From Haemophilus haemolyticus_L (GTDB taxonomy: Bacteria > Pseudomonadota > Gammaproteobacteria > Enterobacterales > Pasteurellaceae): 64,000 nt of DNA. The notes below the pieces were generated by a model. That model did not search any database. It was not told the origin of the DNA and saw only the letters and a list, made by a program, of their open reading frames with translations. The position numbers and the translations under genes are program-made. The stretch spans positions 124,001-188,000 of the forward strand of contig NZ_QQGY01000002.1 of assembly GCF_003490595.1 (NCBI RefSeq), given 5' to 3'. Shown here piece after piece: positions 52,559 through 61,807 of the stretch (positions are counted from its first letter, which is position 1; every line of letters begins with the position of its first letter).

Positions 52559-54694
52559 ATGTCTCGCACGATTATCCTTATCCCTGTAAGCACAGGCGTG
52601 GGTTTAACCAGCATTAGTCTGGGATTAATCCATTCTCTTGAACAAAAAGGCGCAAAAGTTGCTTTTATGAAACCAGTTTCTCAACCAAGCACTGGCGAAG
52701 ATAAATTGGATCGCACAACTTCTATTATTCGCACTAGCACTAGCCTTGAAACTTCTGAACCGTTTATGTTAAGCGTAGCAGAATCATTAATTGGGCAAAA
52801 TCAGTCTGATGTATTGTTAGAAAAAATTGTGGCAAATCACCAACAATTAACTAAAAACAACGATATCGTTGTGGTTGAAGGCTTAATTCCTACAAGAAAA
52901 CACGGTTACGCAAATAGCATCAACTATGAAATTGCACAAGCATTAGATGCGGAAATCGTATTAGTTGCAGCACCTGCAACTGAAACCCCAACCGAATTAA
53001 AAGATCGTGTAGAAGCAGCAGCCTCTTTATTTGGTGGGAAAAACAATCCAAATCTTTTAGGCGTGGTTGTAAATAAATTTAATGCACCCGTTGATGAATC
53101 TGGTCGTACACGCCCTGATCTTGCTGAAATCTTTGATTCATTCCAACATAGCCATGCATGTGAAGCAGAAGTAAGCAAATTATTTGCAAATAGCTCAATC
53201 AAATTATTAGCTTGCGTGCCTTGGTCTGCAGATTTAATCGCAACACGTGCTATCGATTTAGTGAAATACTTAGGTGCATCCATTATCACTGAAGGAGATA
53301 TTAACCGTCGTATCCGTGGTATCACTTTCTGCGCAAGAAGTTTACCAAATATGGTTGAGCATTTCCGTGCAGGCAGCTTATTAGTCGCTTCAGCAGATCG
53401 TCCAGATGTAGTTGTAGCAGCCGCTCTCGCAGCGTCAAATGGTATTGAAATCGGCGGCCTTTTATTAACTGGCGGTTACAAAATTGATGCTCAAATCAAT
53501 AAACTTTGCCAACCAGCTTTTGAAAAAGCAAAATTGCCAATCTTCCGTATTGAAGGTAATACTTGGCAAACAGCATTAAATTTACAAAACTTTAATCTTG
53601 AAGTGCCTGTTGATGATAAAGAGCGTATTGAAAACATCAAACAATACACTAGCCAGCACTTTAATTCTAACTTTATCAATAACTTAGTTGCGGATTCTAC
53701 TCGTTTACGTCGTTTATCCCCACCAGCATTCCGTTTCCAATTAACCGAACTTGCTCGTGCAGCGAAAAAACGCATTGTGCTTCCTGAAGGTGATGAACCT
53801 CGTACAATCAAAGCTGCCGTACTTTGTGCAGAACGTGGCATTGCAGAATGTGTGCTTTTAGCAGATCCAGCATCCGTTCAACGTGTAGCTGAAGCACAAG
53901 GTGTTAAACTAGGTAAAGGTATTACAATCATTAACCCAGCAGACGTTCGTGAAAACTATGTTGCTCGTTTAGTTGAATTACGTAAAGCAAAAGGTATGAC
54001 TGAAACTGCTGCACGTGAACAACTAGAAGACACCGTAGTACTTGGTACTATGATGTTAGAAGCAAATGAAGTGGATGGTTTAGTATCAGGTGCCGTTCAC
54101 ACAACTGCAAACACCATTCGCCCACCAATGCAAATCATCAAAACTGCACCAGGTAGTTCTATTGTTTCTTCTATCTTCTTTATGTTATTACCAGATCAAG
54201 TGCTTGTTTATGGTGACTGTGCGGTAAACCCAGATCCAACTGCAGAACAACTTGCTGAAATCGCAATTCAATCTGCGGATTCTGCGAAAGCATTTGGTAT
54301 TGATCCAAAAGTCGCGATGATTTCTTACTCAACAGGTACATCTGGTAGCGGTGCTGATGTAGAAAAAGTGAAAGAAGCAACTCGTATTGCGAAAGAAAAA
54401 CGTCCTGATTTATTAATCGATGGTCCATTACAATACGATGCGGCTGTGATGGAAGATGTGGCTCGCTCTAAAGCACCAAATTCACCAGTAGCAGGTAAAG
54501 CAACAGTATTCGTATTCCCTGACTTGAACACTGGCAACACTACTTACAAAGCAGTACAACGTTCTGCAGATTTAGTGTCTATTGGTCCAATGCTTCAAGG
54601 TATGCGCAAACCAGTCAATGACTTATCTCGTGGTGCCTTAGTTGATGATATTGTGTACACAATTGCCTTAACCGCAATTCAAGCGACACAATAG
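52559..54694 (+). CDS. pta: Phosphate acetyltransferase (long, three-domain type)
   Basis: It interconverts acetyl-CoA and acetyl phosphate. 711 residues: N-terminal P-loop-like BioD/DRTGG region (VSTGVGLTSISLGLIHSL; regulatory), a middle domain, and the C-terminal catalytic PTA domain (about 390-711; VLPEGDEPRTIKAA, STGTSGSGADVEKV). With AckA it forms the acetate pathway. The C-terminal domain is homologous to the last third of MaeB at 3202. Confidence 0.98.
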   Translation: MSRTIILIPVSTGVGLTSISLGLIHSLEQKGAKVAFMKPVSQPSTGEDKLDRTTSIIRTSTSLETSEPFMLSVAESLIGQNQSDVLLEKIVANHQQLTKNNDIVVVEGLIPTRKHGYANSINYEIAQALDAEIVLVAAPATETPTELKDRVEAAASLFGGKNNPNLLGVVVNKFNAPVDESGRTRPDLAEIFDSFQHSHACEAEVSKLFANSSIKLLACVPWSADLIATRAIDLVKYLGASIITEGDINRRIRGITFCARSLPNMVEHFRAGSLLVASADRPDVVVAAALAASNGIEIGGLLLTGGYKIDAQINKLCQPAFEKAKLPIFRIEGNTWQTALNLQNFNLEVPVDDKERIENIKQYTSQHFNSNFINNLVADSTRLRRLSPPAFRFQLTELARAAKKRIVLPEGDEPRTIKAAVLCAERGIAECVLLADPASVQRVAEAQGVKLGKGITIINPADVRENYVARLVELRKAKGMTETAAREQLEDTVVLGTMMLEANEVDGLVSGAVHTTANTIRPPMQIIKTAPGSSIVSSIFFMLLPDQVLVYGDCAVNPDPTAEQLAEIAIQSADSAKAFGIDPKVAMISYSTGTSGSGADVEKVKEATRIAKEKRPDLLIDGPLQYDAAVMEDVARSKAPNSPVAGKATVFVFPDLNTGNTTYKAVQRSADLVSIGPMLQGMRKPVNDLSRGALVDDIVYTIALTAIQATQ

Positions 54695-54714
54695 TTCAAG
54701 TAAAAACATAAAAG

Positions 54715-54757
54715 AAAATACCGCACTTTGCCACTGGCAGTAGAAGTGCGGTATTTT
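54715..54757. terminator. Terminator formed by an inverted pair of uptake sequences
   Basis: AAAATACCGCACTT (54715-54728) pairs perfectly over 14 bp with AAGTGCGGTATTTT (54744-54757). The 15-base loop holds its own small TGCC/GGCA stem. T-run on both strands; shared by convergent pta and smrB. Confidence 0.92.
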
Positions 54758-54771
54758 TTTATAACGTTTTT

Positions 54772-55275
54772 TTACAAATCAACTAAAATCAAAATTGCGG
54801 CTTCACCGCCCCATTCTCTTGGCGCTTGATGTAATGCCCGTACTTTAGGATGCTGTACTAGCCAACGTGGAATTTGTTTTTTCAATGTAAAGGTGCCATA
54901 GCCCGTCATGATGCTGGCACAATCAACATGCTCATTTTCACAAGCCAGTAAAAGTGCGGCTAATTCTAGCTTAGCTTGTTCACGGGTTAAACCATGTAAA
55001 TCTAAAAACAATTCTGGCGAAAAATCTCCACGACGAAGTTGTTTTAATAAATGGGAATCTTCCCCATCACGTAAATATTTCACAATACCATCATGCTCAT
55101 TCAGTAACGGCTCATATTCATCAGAAAAATAGAATAATGTATCTTCTTTCGCTCGTAATTCTTTCAATTCTATTTTTTTCTGATCACGTTTTTGGCGGGG
55201 GGCAACAAAAGTATCTTGTTTAATTGGCTTAATGCCTTTAGTTTCCGCACGGAATAAATCAAATTCGTCTTGCAT
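54772..55275 (-). CDS. smrB: Ribosome rescue endonuclease SmrB
   Basis: 167 residues with a C-terminal Smr domain: LDLHGLTREQAKLELAALL and IMTGYGTFTLKKQIPRWL, the D-L-H-G-x and G-x-G-x-x hallmarks. In E. coli SmrB cleaves mRNA between collided ribosomes. The variable N-terminal part is charged and probably extended. Divergent from prmB, as in enterics. Confidence 0.93.
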   Translation of the reverse strand: MQDEFDLFRAETKGIKPIKQDTFVAPRQKRDQKKIELKELRAKEDTLFYFSDEYEPLLNEHDGIVKYLRDGEDSHLLKQLRRGDFSPELFLDLHGLTREQAKLELAALLLACENEHVDCASIMTGYGTFTLKKQIPRWLVQHPKVRALHQAPREWGGEAAILILVDL

Positions 55276-55404
55276 TTTTTCTCATTAATTTCAAATTTTG
55301 CGTATCATATCATAGTTCTACATTCTCATCTGTGGTATAACTACGCCAAATTTTCATATCGAATTTTATGCTAACTTTTCTACTCACTTTTATGGAGAAA
55401 TGCG

Positions 55405-56349
55405 ATGGAAACCTCACATAACCAAGAATTAGTTGCAACTATCTTGGAAGATAATGTTGCAAACGAACTGCAAACCATCCAAGATTTTCTGCGTTGGACG
55501 TATAGCATTCTCAATCGATCTGATATTTACTTCGGGCAAGGGCACGATAATCCTTGGGATGAAAGCCTGCAACTCGTTTTAAGTGGCTTACATTTACCCA
55601 TTGATTTACCTACCGAATTATTTAACAGTCGATTAACCCCATCTGAAAAAGAAACCTTAGTTCAACTTGTATTAACCCGAATCGAACAACGCGTACCGGT
55701 GGCATATTTAACAAATAGCGCTTGGTTCTGTGGTCACGAATTTTATGTAGATGAACGAACTATTATTCCGCGTTCTCCAATTAGTGCGTTAATTCAAGAT
55801 CGCTTTGAAGATTTAATTTCACAAGAACCAAATCATATTCTCGATCTATGCACAGGCAGCGGTTGTATTGCCATTGCTTGTGCTTATGCTTTCCCGAATG
55901 CGGAAGTAGATGCGGTAGATTTATCGGTTGATGCACTTAATGTCGCGGAGATCAATATTTCACGCCATCAATTAGAACATCGCGTATTCCCGATTCAGTC
56001 AAACTTATTTGAAAATATTTTAGGACAAAAATACGATCTTATCGTGACCAATCCACCTTATGTGGATGAAGAAGATCTCGCCGATATGCCAGAAGAATTC
56101 CATTTTGAACCAGAGTTAGCCTTAGGTTCTGGCCATGATGGCTTAAACATTACCAAACAAATTTTAAAACAAGCGCCAGATTACTTAACCGAAAATGGCT
56201 TGTTGGTGTGTGAAGTGGGCAATAGCATGGTGAGCTTAATTGAGCAATATCCAGATGTACCATTTGAATGGGTAGAACTTAAAAATGGCGGGCTAGGCGT
56301 ATTTGCTATTCAGCGTAAAGATTTAGTGAAATATCACGATCTGTTTTAA
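55405..56349 (+). CDS. prmB: Ribosomal protein uL3 (L3) glutamine methyltransferase PrmB
   Basis: SAM-dependent N5-glutamine methyltransferase of L3. 314 residues (E. coli 310): PrmC-like N-terminal helical domain, SAM motif DLCTGSGCIAIACA, and the glutamine-binding TNPPYVDEEDL. TGGAGAAATGCG provides the ribosome-binding site. Followed at 56356 by an inverted pair of uptake sequences. Confidence 0.94.
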   Translation: METSHNQELVATILEDNVANELQTIQDFLRWTYSILNRSDIYFGQGHDNPWDESLQLVLSGLHLPIDLPTELFNSRLTPSEKETLVQLVLTRIEQRVPVAYLTNSAWFCGHEFYVDERTIIPRSPISALIQDRFEDLISQEPNHILDLCTGSGCIAIACAYAFPNAEVDAVDLSVDALNVAEINISRHQLEHRVFPIQSNLFENILGQKYDLIVTNPPYVDEEDLADMPEEFHFEPELALGSGHDGLNITKQILKQAPDYLTENGLLVCEVGNSMVSLIEQYPDVPFEWVELKNGGLGVFAIQRKDLVKYHDLF

Positions 56350-56355
56350 TCTTTC

Positions 56356-56394
56356 AAGTGCGGTAAAATTTTAATATCAATTTCAACCGCACTT
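56356..56394. repeat. Inverted pair of uptake sequences after prmB
   Basis: AAGTGCGGT (56356-56364) and ACCGCACTT (56386-56394) face each other across 21 A+T-rich bases, forming a possible 9-bp stem. No T-run follows, so termination is less certain than at 54715. Confidence 0.75.
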
Positions 56395-56452
56395 ATAAAA
56401 CTCATGGCGCTCGTTATTCAACGCGTGCTTTTCTTTTTTATCATTTGACTCT

Positions 56453-57529
56453 ATGAATTTACAAAAACTTTTACTTACTCGGCGTTTCTTTTCCACCCTT
56501 GCATTTTTTTCTGTGCAAACGGTATTTCTGATTTATCTACAAAGTAAAGGATTGAGCAACAGCGAAATTGCCTTTTCCTTATCACTACTCTTTTTCTCAA
56601 ACCAAGCCCTTTCCATTCTTGCTGGTATTTGGGGCGATCGTTATGGTTTAGCCAAAATAATGTTGCTCGGCTGTTTTTTAGATGTGATAGCCTATATTTT
56701 CTTTCTCGCGGCAGATAATTATTTATTACTTCTTATTGCGACCACTTGTTTTGGTTTAGGTAGTTGCTTATTTGGAACCAACGCCAAAGCCTGTTTGCTT
56801 GTGCTGGCTGGGGATGAATACAAAGAAAAAACTCGCTTGCAAGGGAAATATCTAAAAGTGACCTCCATGTCATCCATGTTTGCGCCGCTTTTAGTCATCC
56901 CATTTATTAAATACGAACATATCGACTTGCTCATTTGGGTCTGTTTTTCAATGGAAGCCATATTATTCACCTTAATGGTGAAACCTTTCTATCAAATTCA
57001 AACCCTACAAACGTTGGTAAAATTTCGCTTTACACAAATCAAAGAAATTATTACAAAAGAATTTCTCATGGTGCATTTAATGCTATTTTTACCTCTTGCC
57101 ATTGCGAGCTCTTTCTTTGTCATTTTCCCATTTTTATTTAACAATAAACTTGGCATGCCTGAACATTCACCGATAGCATTATTTGGCAATGGCTTACTCA
57201 CCGTGCTATTACAAAGCTATTTTTCCCGAAAAATTAATTTAACGATCAAACAAGCCGCATGGGTTGCCCCTCTGTTGGCTATTGGAATTATCGTGCCTTG
57301 GTTTATCACCTTACGTTATCTTTCCGTATTTTCCGCCTATGCCTATCTTGTCATTTTTACCGTCATTGAAGTGTATGCCCTCACGGCGATGGCAAACTTA
57401 TTAGTAAAATTTGATAATGGCACCAATCGTGGCTTTATTTTTGGCGCATCAAGATTATTACTTTCTATCGCGACAGTGATCGTCATGAACTTGGTACCAC
57501 ATTTATTTTTATTGCAACAAGTGCATTAA
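56453..57529 (+). CDS. MFS transporter, substrate unknown
   Basis: 358 residues, somewhat short for the major facilitator superfamily, with about 11-12 hydrophobic helices. The loop 2-3 motif A is readable as AGIWGDRYGLAKIM, and CFGLGSCLFGTNAKACL lies in helix 4. No close family name can be given. It lies 104 bp after prmB, probably its own unit; no strong ribosome-binding site before the ATG. No uptake sequence inside. Confidence 0.78.
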   Translation: MNLQKLLLTRRFFSTLAFFSVQTVFLIYLQSKGLSNSEIAFSLSLLFFSNQALSILAGIWGDRYGLAKIMLLGCFLDVIAYIFFLAADNYLLLLIATTCFGLGSCLFGTNAKACLLVLAGDEYKEKTRLQGKYLKVTSMSSMFAPLLVIPFIKYEHIDLLIWVCFSMEAILFTLMVKPFYQIQTLQTLVKFRFTQIKEIITKEFLMVHLMLFLPLAIASSFFVIFPFLFNNKLGMPEHSPIALFGNGLLTVLLQSYFSRKINLTIKQAAWVAPLLAIGIIVPWFITLRYLSVFSAYAYLVIFTVIEVYALTAMANLLVKFDNGTNRGFIFGASRLLLSIATVIVMNLVPHLFLLQQVH

Positions 57530-57564
57530 TCAAATAGCACAATACACCTTTATACATAAATAAA

Positions 57565-57593
57565 TTGCTCTTATTTACGATGTAAGTTAGACT
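57565..57593 (+). promoter_or_regulatory. Putative sigma-70 promoter for the small membrane protein gene
   Basis: TTGCTC (57565-57570), 17-bp spacer, TAGACT (57588-57593), about 35 bases before a strong AAGGAGA ribosome-binding site. Confidence 0.5.
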
Positions 57594-57628
57594 GAGGAAC
57601 GCTATAAATTCAAGAATAAGGAGATACC

Positions 57629-58021
57629 ATGTCATTTTTAGCTAAGACCCTCGGTGGATTATCAAAAGCTTACTATACTCGACAATTTCTATTTGGTTTA
57701 ATATTCTTTATATCTATAGTTGCTATAAGCTATAACGGATATAATTACACTGGGAATACATCCATTCTTGTAACAAATGTAATCCTAGGATTAATCTGCT
57801 TATTATTATATCCTTATTCTCGATTCGTTTATGAAAGTATTATCGAATATATTTTAGGTGATAATGTTTTTTTCGTTAATGCACCTTTAATGCTTGTAAC
57901 AAAACTAATCACAATGGCGATTTGTTTCATATTCTCAATTTTTATTGCACCAATTGGCTTAATATATCTTTATTTTTATCATTCAAAACAAGAAAAACTT
58001 CAAAATCAGAATGAACAATAA
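57629..58021 (+). CDS. Small multi-pass membrane protein, unknown function
   Basis: 130 residues with about three hydrophobic helices (about 20-37, 47-62 and 85-115) and a short polar Gln/Asn/Glu-rich tail. I recognise no family with confidence; it loosely resembles DUF4282-type small membrane proteins. An AAGGAGA ribosome-binding site 7 bases before the ATG, an own promoter candidate and an own terminator argue that it is a genuine, well-translated single gene. Codon composition is A+T-rich, like its neighbours. Context (between an MFS transporter and convergent cysB) says little about its job. Confidence 0.72.
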   Translation: MSFLAKTLGGLSKAYYTRQFLFGLIFFISIVAISYNGYNYTGNTSILVTNVILGLICLLLYPYSRFVYESIIEYILGDNVFFVNAPLMLVTKLITMAICFIFSIFIAPIGLIYLYFYHSKQEKLQNQNEQ

Positions 58022-58028
58022 GAGTAAG

Positions 58029-58051
58029 AAAGGACGTTTAACGTCCTTTTC
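58029..58051. terminator. Terminator between the small membrane protein gene and cysB
   Basis: 9-bp stem AAAGGACGT/ACGTCCTTT with TTA loop followed by TTTCTC; convergent genes. Confidence 0.85.
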
Positions 58052-58077
58052 TCTATCACTTAATTTCAACAATTAAT

Positions 58078-59049
58078 TTATCTAACGTCTAATTTCACGT
58101 TATCAAATAATTTTTTCACTGAATTATTATCACGCAAACGCTCGGCTTTTTCCACGACGCTACGAGTTAAGTGCGGTGAAAAATATTCCATGAAATCGTA
58201 CATATAATTACGTAAGAACGTGCTATGTTTAAATGCAATATTCGTCATACTCGGGCGGAATAAATGACTTGCATCAATCGCCACAAGATCTGTATCTGAT
58301 GGCGTATGAGCCATAGATGCCATAATGCCCACCCCTAAGCCTAAGCGCACATAAGTCTTAATGATATCGGCATCCGTAGCCGTAAAGACTATATTCGGCA
58401 AAATTCCTGCGCTATTAAATGCATAATCTAAATCAGAAACACCTGTAAAACCAAAAGTGTAGGTTACAAGTGGATATTTACCTAATTCCTCAATCGTCAA
58501 TTCTTTCACTTTGGCAAGTGGATGTTCTGGCGTAACAATCACTGCACGATTCCACCAATAGCATGGAATCTGAACCAAATCATCAAATAAATAAGGCGCT
58601 TCGGTAGTAATCGCCAAATCCACCTCTCCCGACATTAATGCATCATGAATTTGTGTTGGCGAACCTTGGTGAATATGCAAACTCACATCAGGATATTTTT
58701 TAGAAAAACGTTCAATCACGCTTGGCAGCATATAACGTGCCTGAGTATTTGTCGTCGCAATACGTAATACACCGTGATTCGGCTGAGTATATTCATCGGC
58801 AACGGCACGGATACCTTGCGCTTTAACAAGTAACTCGCGTGCAATCGAAATAATCTTTTTCCCAGCTGGCGTAATTGATTTTATATGCTTGCCATGACGC
58901 TCAAAAATTTCTAGACCTAATTCATCTTCCAGCAACCGCACTTGCTTACTAATTCCAGGCTGTGATGTATAAAGCGCATTAGCCGCTTCAGTTACATTTA
59001 AATTATGGTTAGCAATTTCAACAATATAGCGAAGTTGCTGCATTTTCAT
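58078..59049 (-). CDS. cysB: LysR-family regulator CysB
   Basis: Activator of sulfate assimilation and cysteine synthesis, sensing O/N-acetylserine. 323 residues (E. coli 324): N-terminal winged helix (NVTEAANALYTSQPGISKQV) and a periplasmic-binding-type effector domain (TTNTQARYMLP, QGSPTQIHDALMSGEVDLAI). It follows rluB by 11 bp. None of its cys target genes is in this window. Uptake sequences at 58169 and 58935. Confidence 0.95.
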   Translation of the reverse strand: MKMQQLRYIVEIANHNLNVTEAANALYTSQPGISKQVRLLEDELGLEIFERHGKHIKSITPAGKKIISIARELLVKAQGIRAVADEYTQPNHGVLRIATTNTQARYMLPSVIERFSKKYPDVSLHIHQGSPTQIHDALMSGEVDLAITTEAPYLFDDLVQIPCYWWNRAVIVTPEHPLAKVKELTIEELGKYPLVTYTFGFTGVSDLDYAFNSAGILPNIVFTATDADIIKTYVRLGLGVGIMASMAHTPSDTDLVAIDASHLFRPSMTNIAFKHSTFLRNYMYDFMEYFSPHLTRSVVEKAERLRDNNSVKKLFDNVKLDVR

Positions 59050-59060
59050 AAAAAAATTCC

Positions 59061-60134
59061 TTATTTTTTATAACGTTTGCTAAGTTCAGAATAACGTTTT
59101 ACCGCTTTACGAATTTGTCCTGATTTTGGACGACGACGTGGCTGTGTAACGTCTAATTTCGTTTCAGTCTCAGCCGGTAATCCCACCAGTTCACGCAAGT
59201 AATTGACATTTTCAAGATCCATTTCTTCCCAGCCACCACGAGGCAAACCTTTCATCAGTTTGATATTTCCGTAACGAATACGAATCAAGCGGCTGACTTG
59301 AATCCCTTGAGATTCCCATAAACGGCGCACCTCACGATTACGTCCTTCCATCAAGGTTACGTCATACCATTGGTTAATACCCACTCCACCTGTAAATTTA
59401 ATTTCTTTAAAGTTGGCTGGGCCATCTTCAAGCTGAACGCCCTTACGTAAACGCGCTAACATTGCGTCATCCACTTGACCAAATACACGCACGGAATATT
59501 CACGTTCCACTTCACGGCTTGGGTGCATTAAGCGATTTGCTAATTCGCCATCAGTGGTAAAAAGCAACAAACCCGATGTATTAATATCTAAACGCCCCAC
59601 CGCAATCCAACGAGAGCCTGTTAAACGCGGCAAACGATCAAACACTGTGGCACGCCCTTCTGGGTCGCTACGAGTACAAAGTTCACCTTCAGGTTTGTAA
59701 TACATTAACACGCGGCAAATTTCTTTTTGTGCGTGGCTAAGATTTATGATTTGACCATCAATACGCACTTTCACGCCAGAATGTACGTCAATACGATCGC
59801 CTAAAGTCGCAATTTTACCCTCTACGCTCACTCGGCCTTCGGCAATCATTGTTTCAATTTCACGACGAGAGCCTTGTCCAGCACGCGCTAAAACTTTCTG
59901 TAATTTTTCGCCCTCTGCTTTCGGTTGATTCGAGGCTTTTACAACAGGTTTCGCTTTTGGCTTAGATAAAAATTTGTTGTCAGAATTAACCGCACTTTTT
60001 TTCGTATTTGCTATTTCTGCGCGTGCAGTACGAGACACTGAACGTCTATCATTTTTAGCTGAAAAATCACTTTTCTTTGCTGAATCTTTGGAAAAGTGCG
60101 GTTGTCTTTGAGTTTGTTTTTGACTAGGTTTCAT
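59061..60134 (-). CDS. rluB: 23S rRNA pseudouridine(2605) synthase RluB
   Basis: It modifies U2605 of 23S rRNA. 357 residues: a long basic, low-complexity N-terminal extension (about 1-75, Lys/Ser/Ala/Arg-rich), S4 domain (KLQKVLARAGQGSRREIE), catalytic domain with GRLDINTSGLLLFTTDG, and a basic C-terminal tail. Two inverted uptake sequences (59989 and 60094) lie within the low-complexity extension, so uptake-sequence tolerance may have shaped that part. Upstream of cysB and downstream of yciO. Confidence 0.95.
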   Translation of the reverse strand: MKPSQKQTQRQPHFSKDSAKKSDFSAKNDRRSVSRTARAEIANTKKSAVNSDNKFLSKPKAKPVVKASNQPKAEGEKLQKVLARAGQGSRREIETMIAEGRVSVEGKIATLGDRIDVHSGVKVRIDGQIINLSHAQKEICRVLMYYKPEGELCTRSDPEGRATVFDRLPRLTGSRWIAVGRLDINTSGLLLFTTDGELANRLMHPSREVEREYSVRVFGQVDDAMLARLRKGVQLEDGPANFKEIKFTGGVGINQWYDVTLMEGRNREVRRLWESQGIQVSRLIRIRYGNIKLMKGLPRGGWEEMDLENVNYLRELVGLPAETETKLDVTQPRRRPKSGQIRKAVKRYSELSKRYKK

Positions 60135-60181
60135 TGTTTTCCTTAAATAATGGAAAGGTCGCTTTCACAAGCGTCTATAAG

Positions 60182-60805
60182 TTAAATAAAAGGAGCAGTA
60201 CTTCCACTTCCTTCGCGCAAAATTACTGGTGATTCTTCCGTTAAATCCACCACTGTTGTAGGCTCTTGCCCTAAATATCCACCATGAATAATTAAATCGA
60301 CTTGGTGCTCCAAACGATCTCGAATTTCCTCAGGATCAGATTGCGTGGTATGTTCTTCACCTGGCAACATTAACGAACAAGATAAAATCGGCTCACCTAA
60401 GGCTGAAAGCAAATCTAAAGCGATTTTATTATCTGGTACGCGTAAACCAATAGTTTTACGTTTTGATGTCATTAAACGACGCGGTAATTCTTTCGTTGCA
60501 GTAAGAATAAAAGTATAACGCCCTGGCGTATTATTTTTAATCAAACGATACGCAGTATTGCTCACCGTTGCATAAGTTGAAAGTTCCGACAAATCACTAC
60601 ACACCAACGTAAAATTATGTCCTTCAGGCAATTTACGAATCGCCACAATGCGATCCATTGCATGTTTATCGCCCATCATACAACCCAAGGCATATCCCGA
60701 ATCCGTCGGATACACAATCGCACCGCCTTTTTGTAAAATCTCTACGGCTTGATTAATCAAGCGCGCTTGTGGATTTTCAGGGTGGATATAGAAAAATTGG
60801 CTCAT
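60182..60805 (-). CDS. yciO: YrdC/YciO-family RNA-binding protein
   Basis: 207 residues of the Sua5/YrdC/YciO fold: AVEILQKGGAIVYPTDSGYALGC at the N-terminus, HNFTLVCSDLSELSTYA and RVPDNKIALDLL. YciO is a paralogue of TsaC, the threonylcarbamoyl-AMP synthase of t6A synthesis, and is usually considered distinct. The motif details fit YciO better than TsaC, but I cannot be certain of the activity. It precedes rluB on the same strand. Confidence 0.88.
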   Translation of the reverse strand: MSQFFYIHPENPQARLINQAVEILQKGGAIVYPTDSGYALGCMMGDKHAMDRIVAIRKLPEGHNFTLVCSDLSELSTYATVSNTAYRLIKNNTPGRYTFILTATKELPRRLMTSKRKTIGLRVPDNKIALDLLSALGEPILSCSLMLPGEEHTTQSDPEEIRDRLEHQVDLIIHGGYLGQEPTTVVDLTEESPVILREGSGSTAPFI

Positions 60806-60881
60806 GTGTTTCTTCCTTAAAAAGTGTGCGCTGATTATAGCAGTTTTGCGCTCACTTTATAATGGCGAGCATATAAAAATA

Positions 60882-60908
60882 AAGGCGTAGAGAATCAATC
60901 TACGCCTT
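60882..60908 (-). terminator. Terminator of sucCD
   Basis: 10-bp stem AAGGCGTAGA/TCTACGCCTT with a 7-base loop; on the minus strand it is followed by TTATTTTTATA. It lies between sucD and yciO. Confidence 0.88.
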
Positions 60909-60925
60909 GTCAAACTAAAGTGCGG

Positions 60926-61807
60926 TTAATTTTTAGATGATTTTAATACCTTTCTCAAGGCTGCACCAATTTCAGCGAGACTTTTTACACAGGTCACACC
61001 TGCAGCCTCAAGTGCTGCAATTTTTTCTGCGGCAGTGCCTTTTCCCCCACTAATAATGGCACCCGCATGCCCCATCCGTTTGCCTTTTGGCGCAGTGATA
61101 CCCGCAATATAGGCAACCACGGGTTTAGTGACGTTATCTTTTATGAAGGTTGCCGCTTCTTCCTCTGCGGAACCGCCGATCTCGCCAATCATCACAATGG
61201 CTTCTGTTTCGGGATCTTGTTGAAATCTTTCAAGAATATCAATAAAACTAGAGCCTGGAATGGGATCTCCACCAATACCCACACAAGTCGATTGTCCAAA
61301 GCCTTCATCGGTGGTTTGTTTTACCGCTTCATACGTTAAAGTACCAGAACGAGAAACAATCCCCACTTTGCCTTTTTTATGTATGTGTCCCGGCATGATG
61401 CCGATTTTACATTCATCAGGCGTAATCACGCCTGGGCAATTTGGCCCAATCATCACAACGCCTGTTTCATTTAATTTTTGTTTCACCTTAAGCATATCCA
61501 ATGTAGGGATGCCCTCAGTAATGCAGACAATTAACTGAATCCCTGCATCAATAGCTTCAATTATGGCATCTTTACAAAATGGTGCTGGCACATAAATGAC
61601 TGTCGCTGTTGCCCCCGTATTTTCGACAGCTTCACGAACTGTATTAAATACAGGTAAACCAAGATGCGTGGTTCCACCTTTATTTGGTGATACGCCACCG
61701 ACTAATTGCGTTCCGTAGGCTAATGCTTGTTCGGAATGAAAAGTCCCTTGTCCACCAGTAAAACCTTGGCAAATCACTTTGGTATTTTTATCAATTAAAA
61801 TCGCCAT
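60926..61807 (-). CDS. sucD: Succinyl-CoA synthetase alpha subunit
   Basis: With SucC it interconverts succinyl-CoA and succinate with nucleotide phosphorylation. 293 residues: CoA-binding Rossmann domain (CQGFTGGQGTFHSEQA) and ligase domain with the phospho-histidine in MGHAGAIISGGKGTA. Its ATG shares a base with the sucC stop. The pair stands alone here: sucAB are not adjacent. Terminator directly downstream. Confidence 0.98.
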   Translation of the reverse strand: MAILIDKNTKVICQGFTGGQGTFHSEQALAYGTQLVGGVSPNKGGTTHLGLPVFNTVREAVENTGATATVIYVPAPFCKDAIIEAIDAGIQLIVCITEGIPTLDMLKVKQKLNETGVVMIGPNCPGVITPDECKIGIMPGHIHKKGKVGIVSRSGTLTYEAVKQTTDEGFGQSTCVGIGGDPIPGSSFIDILERFQQDPETEAIVMIGEIGGSAEEEAATFIKDNVTKPVVAYIAGITAPKGKRMGHAGAIISGGKGTAAEKIAALEAAGVTCVKSLAEIGAALRKVLKSSKN

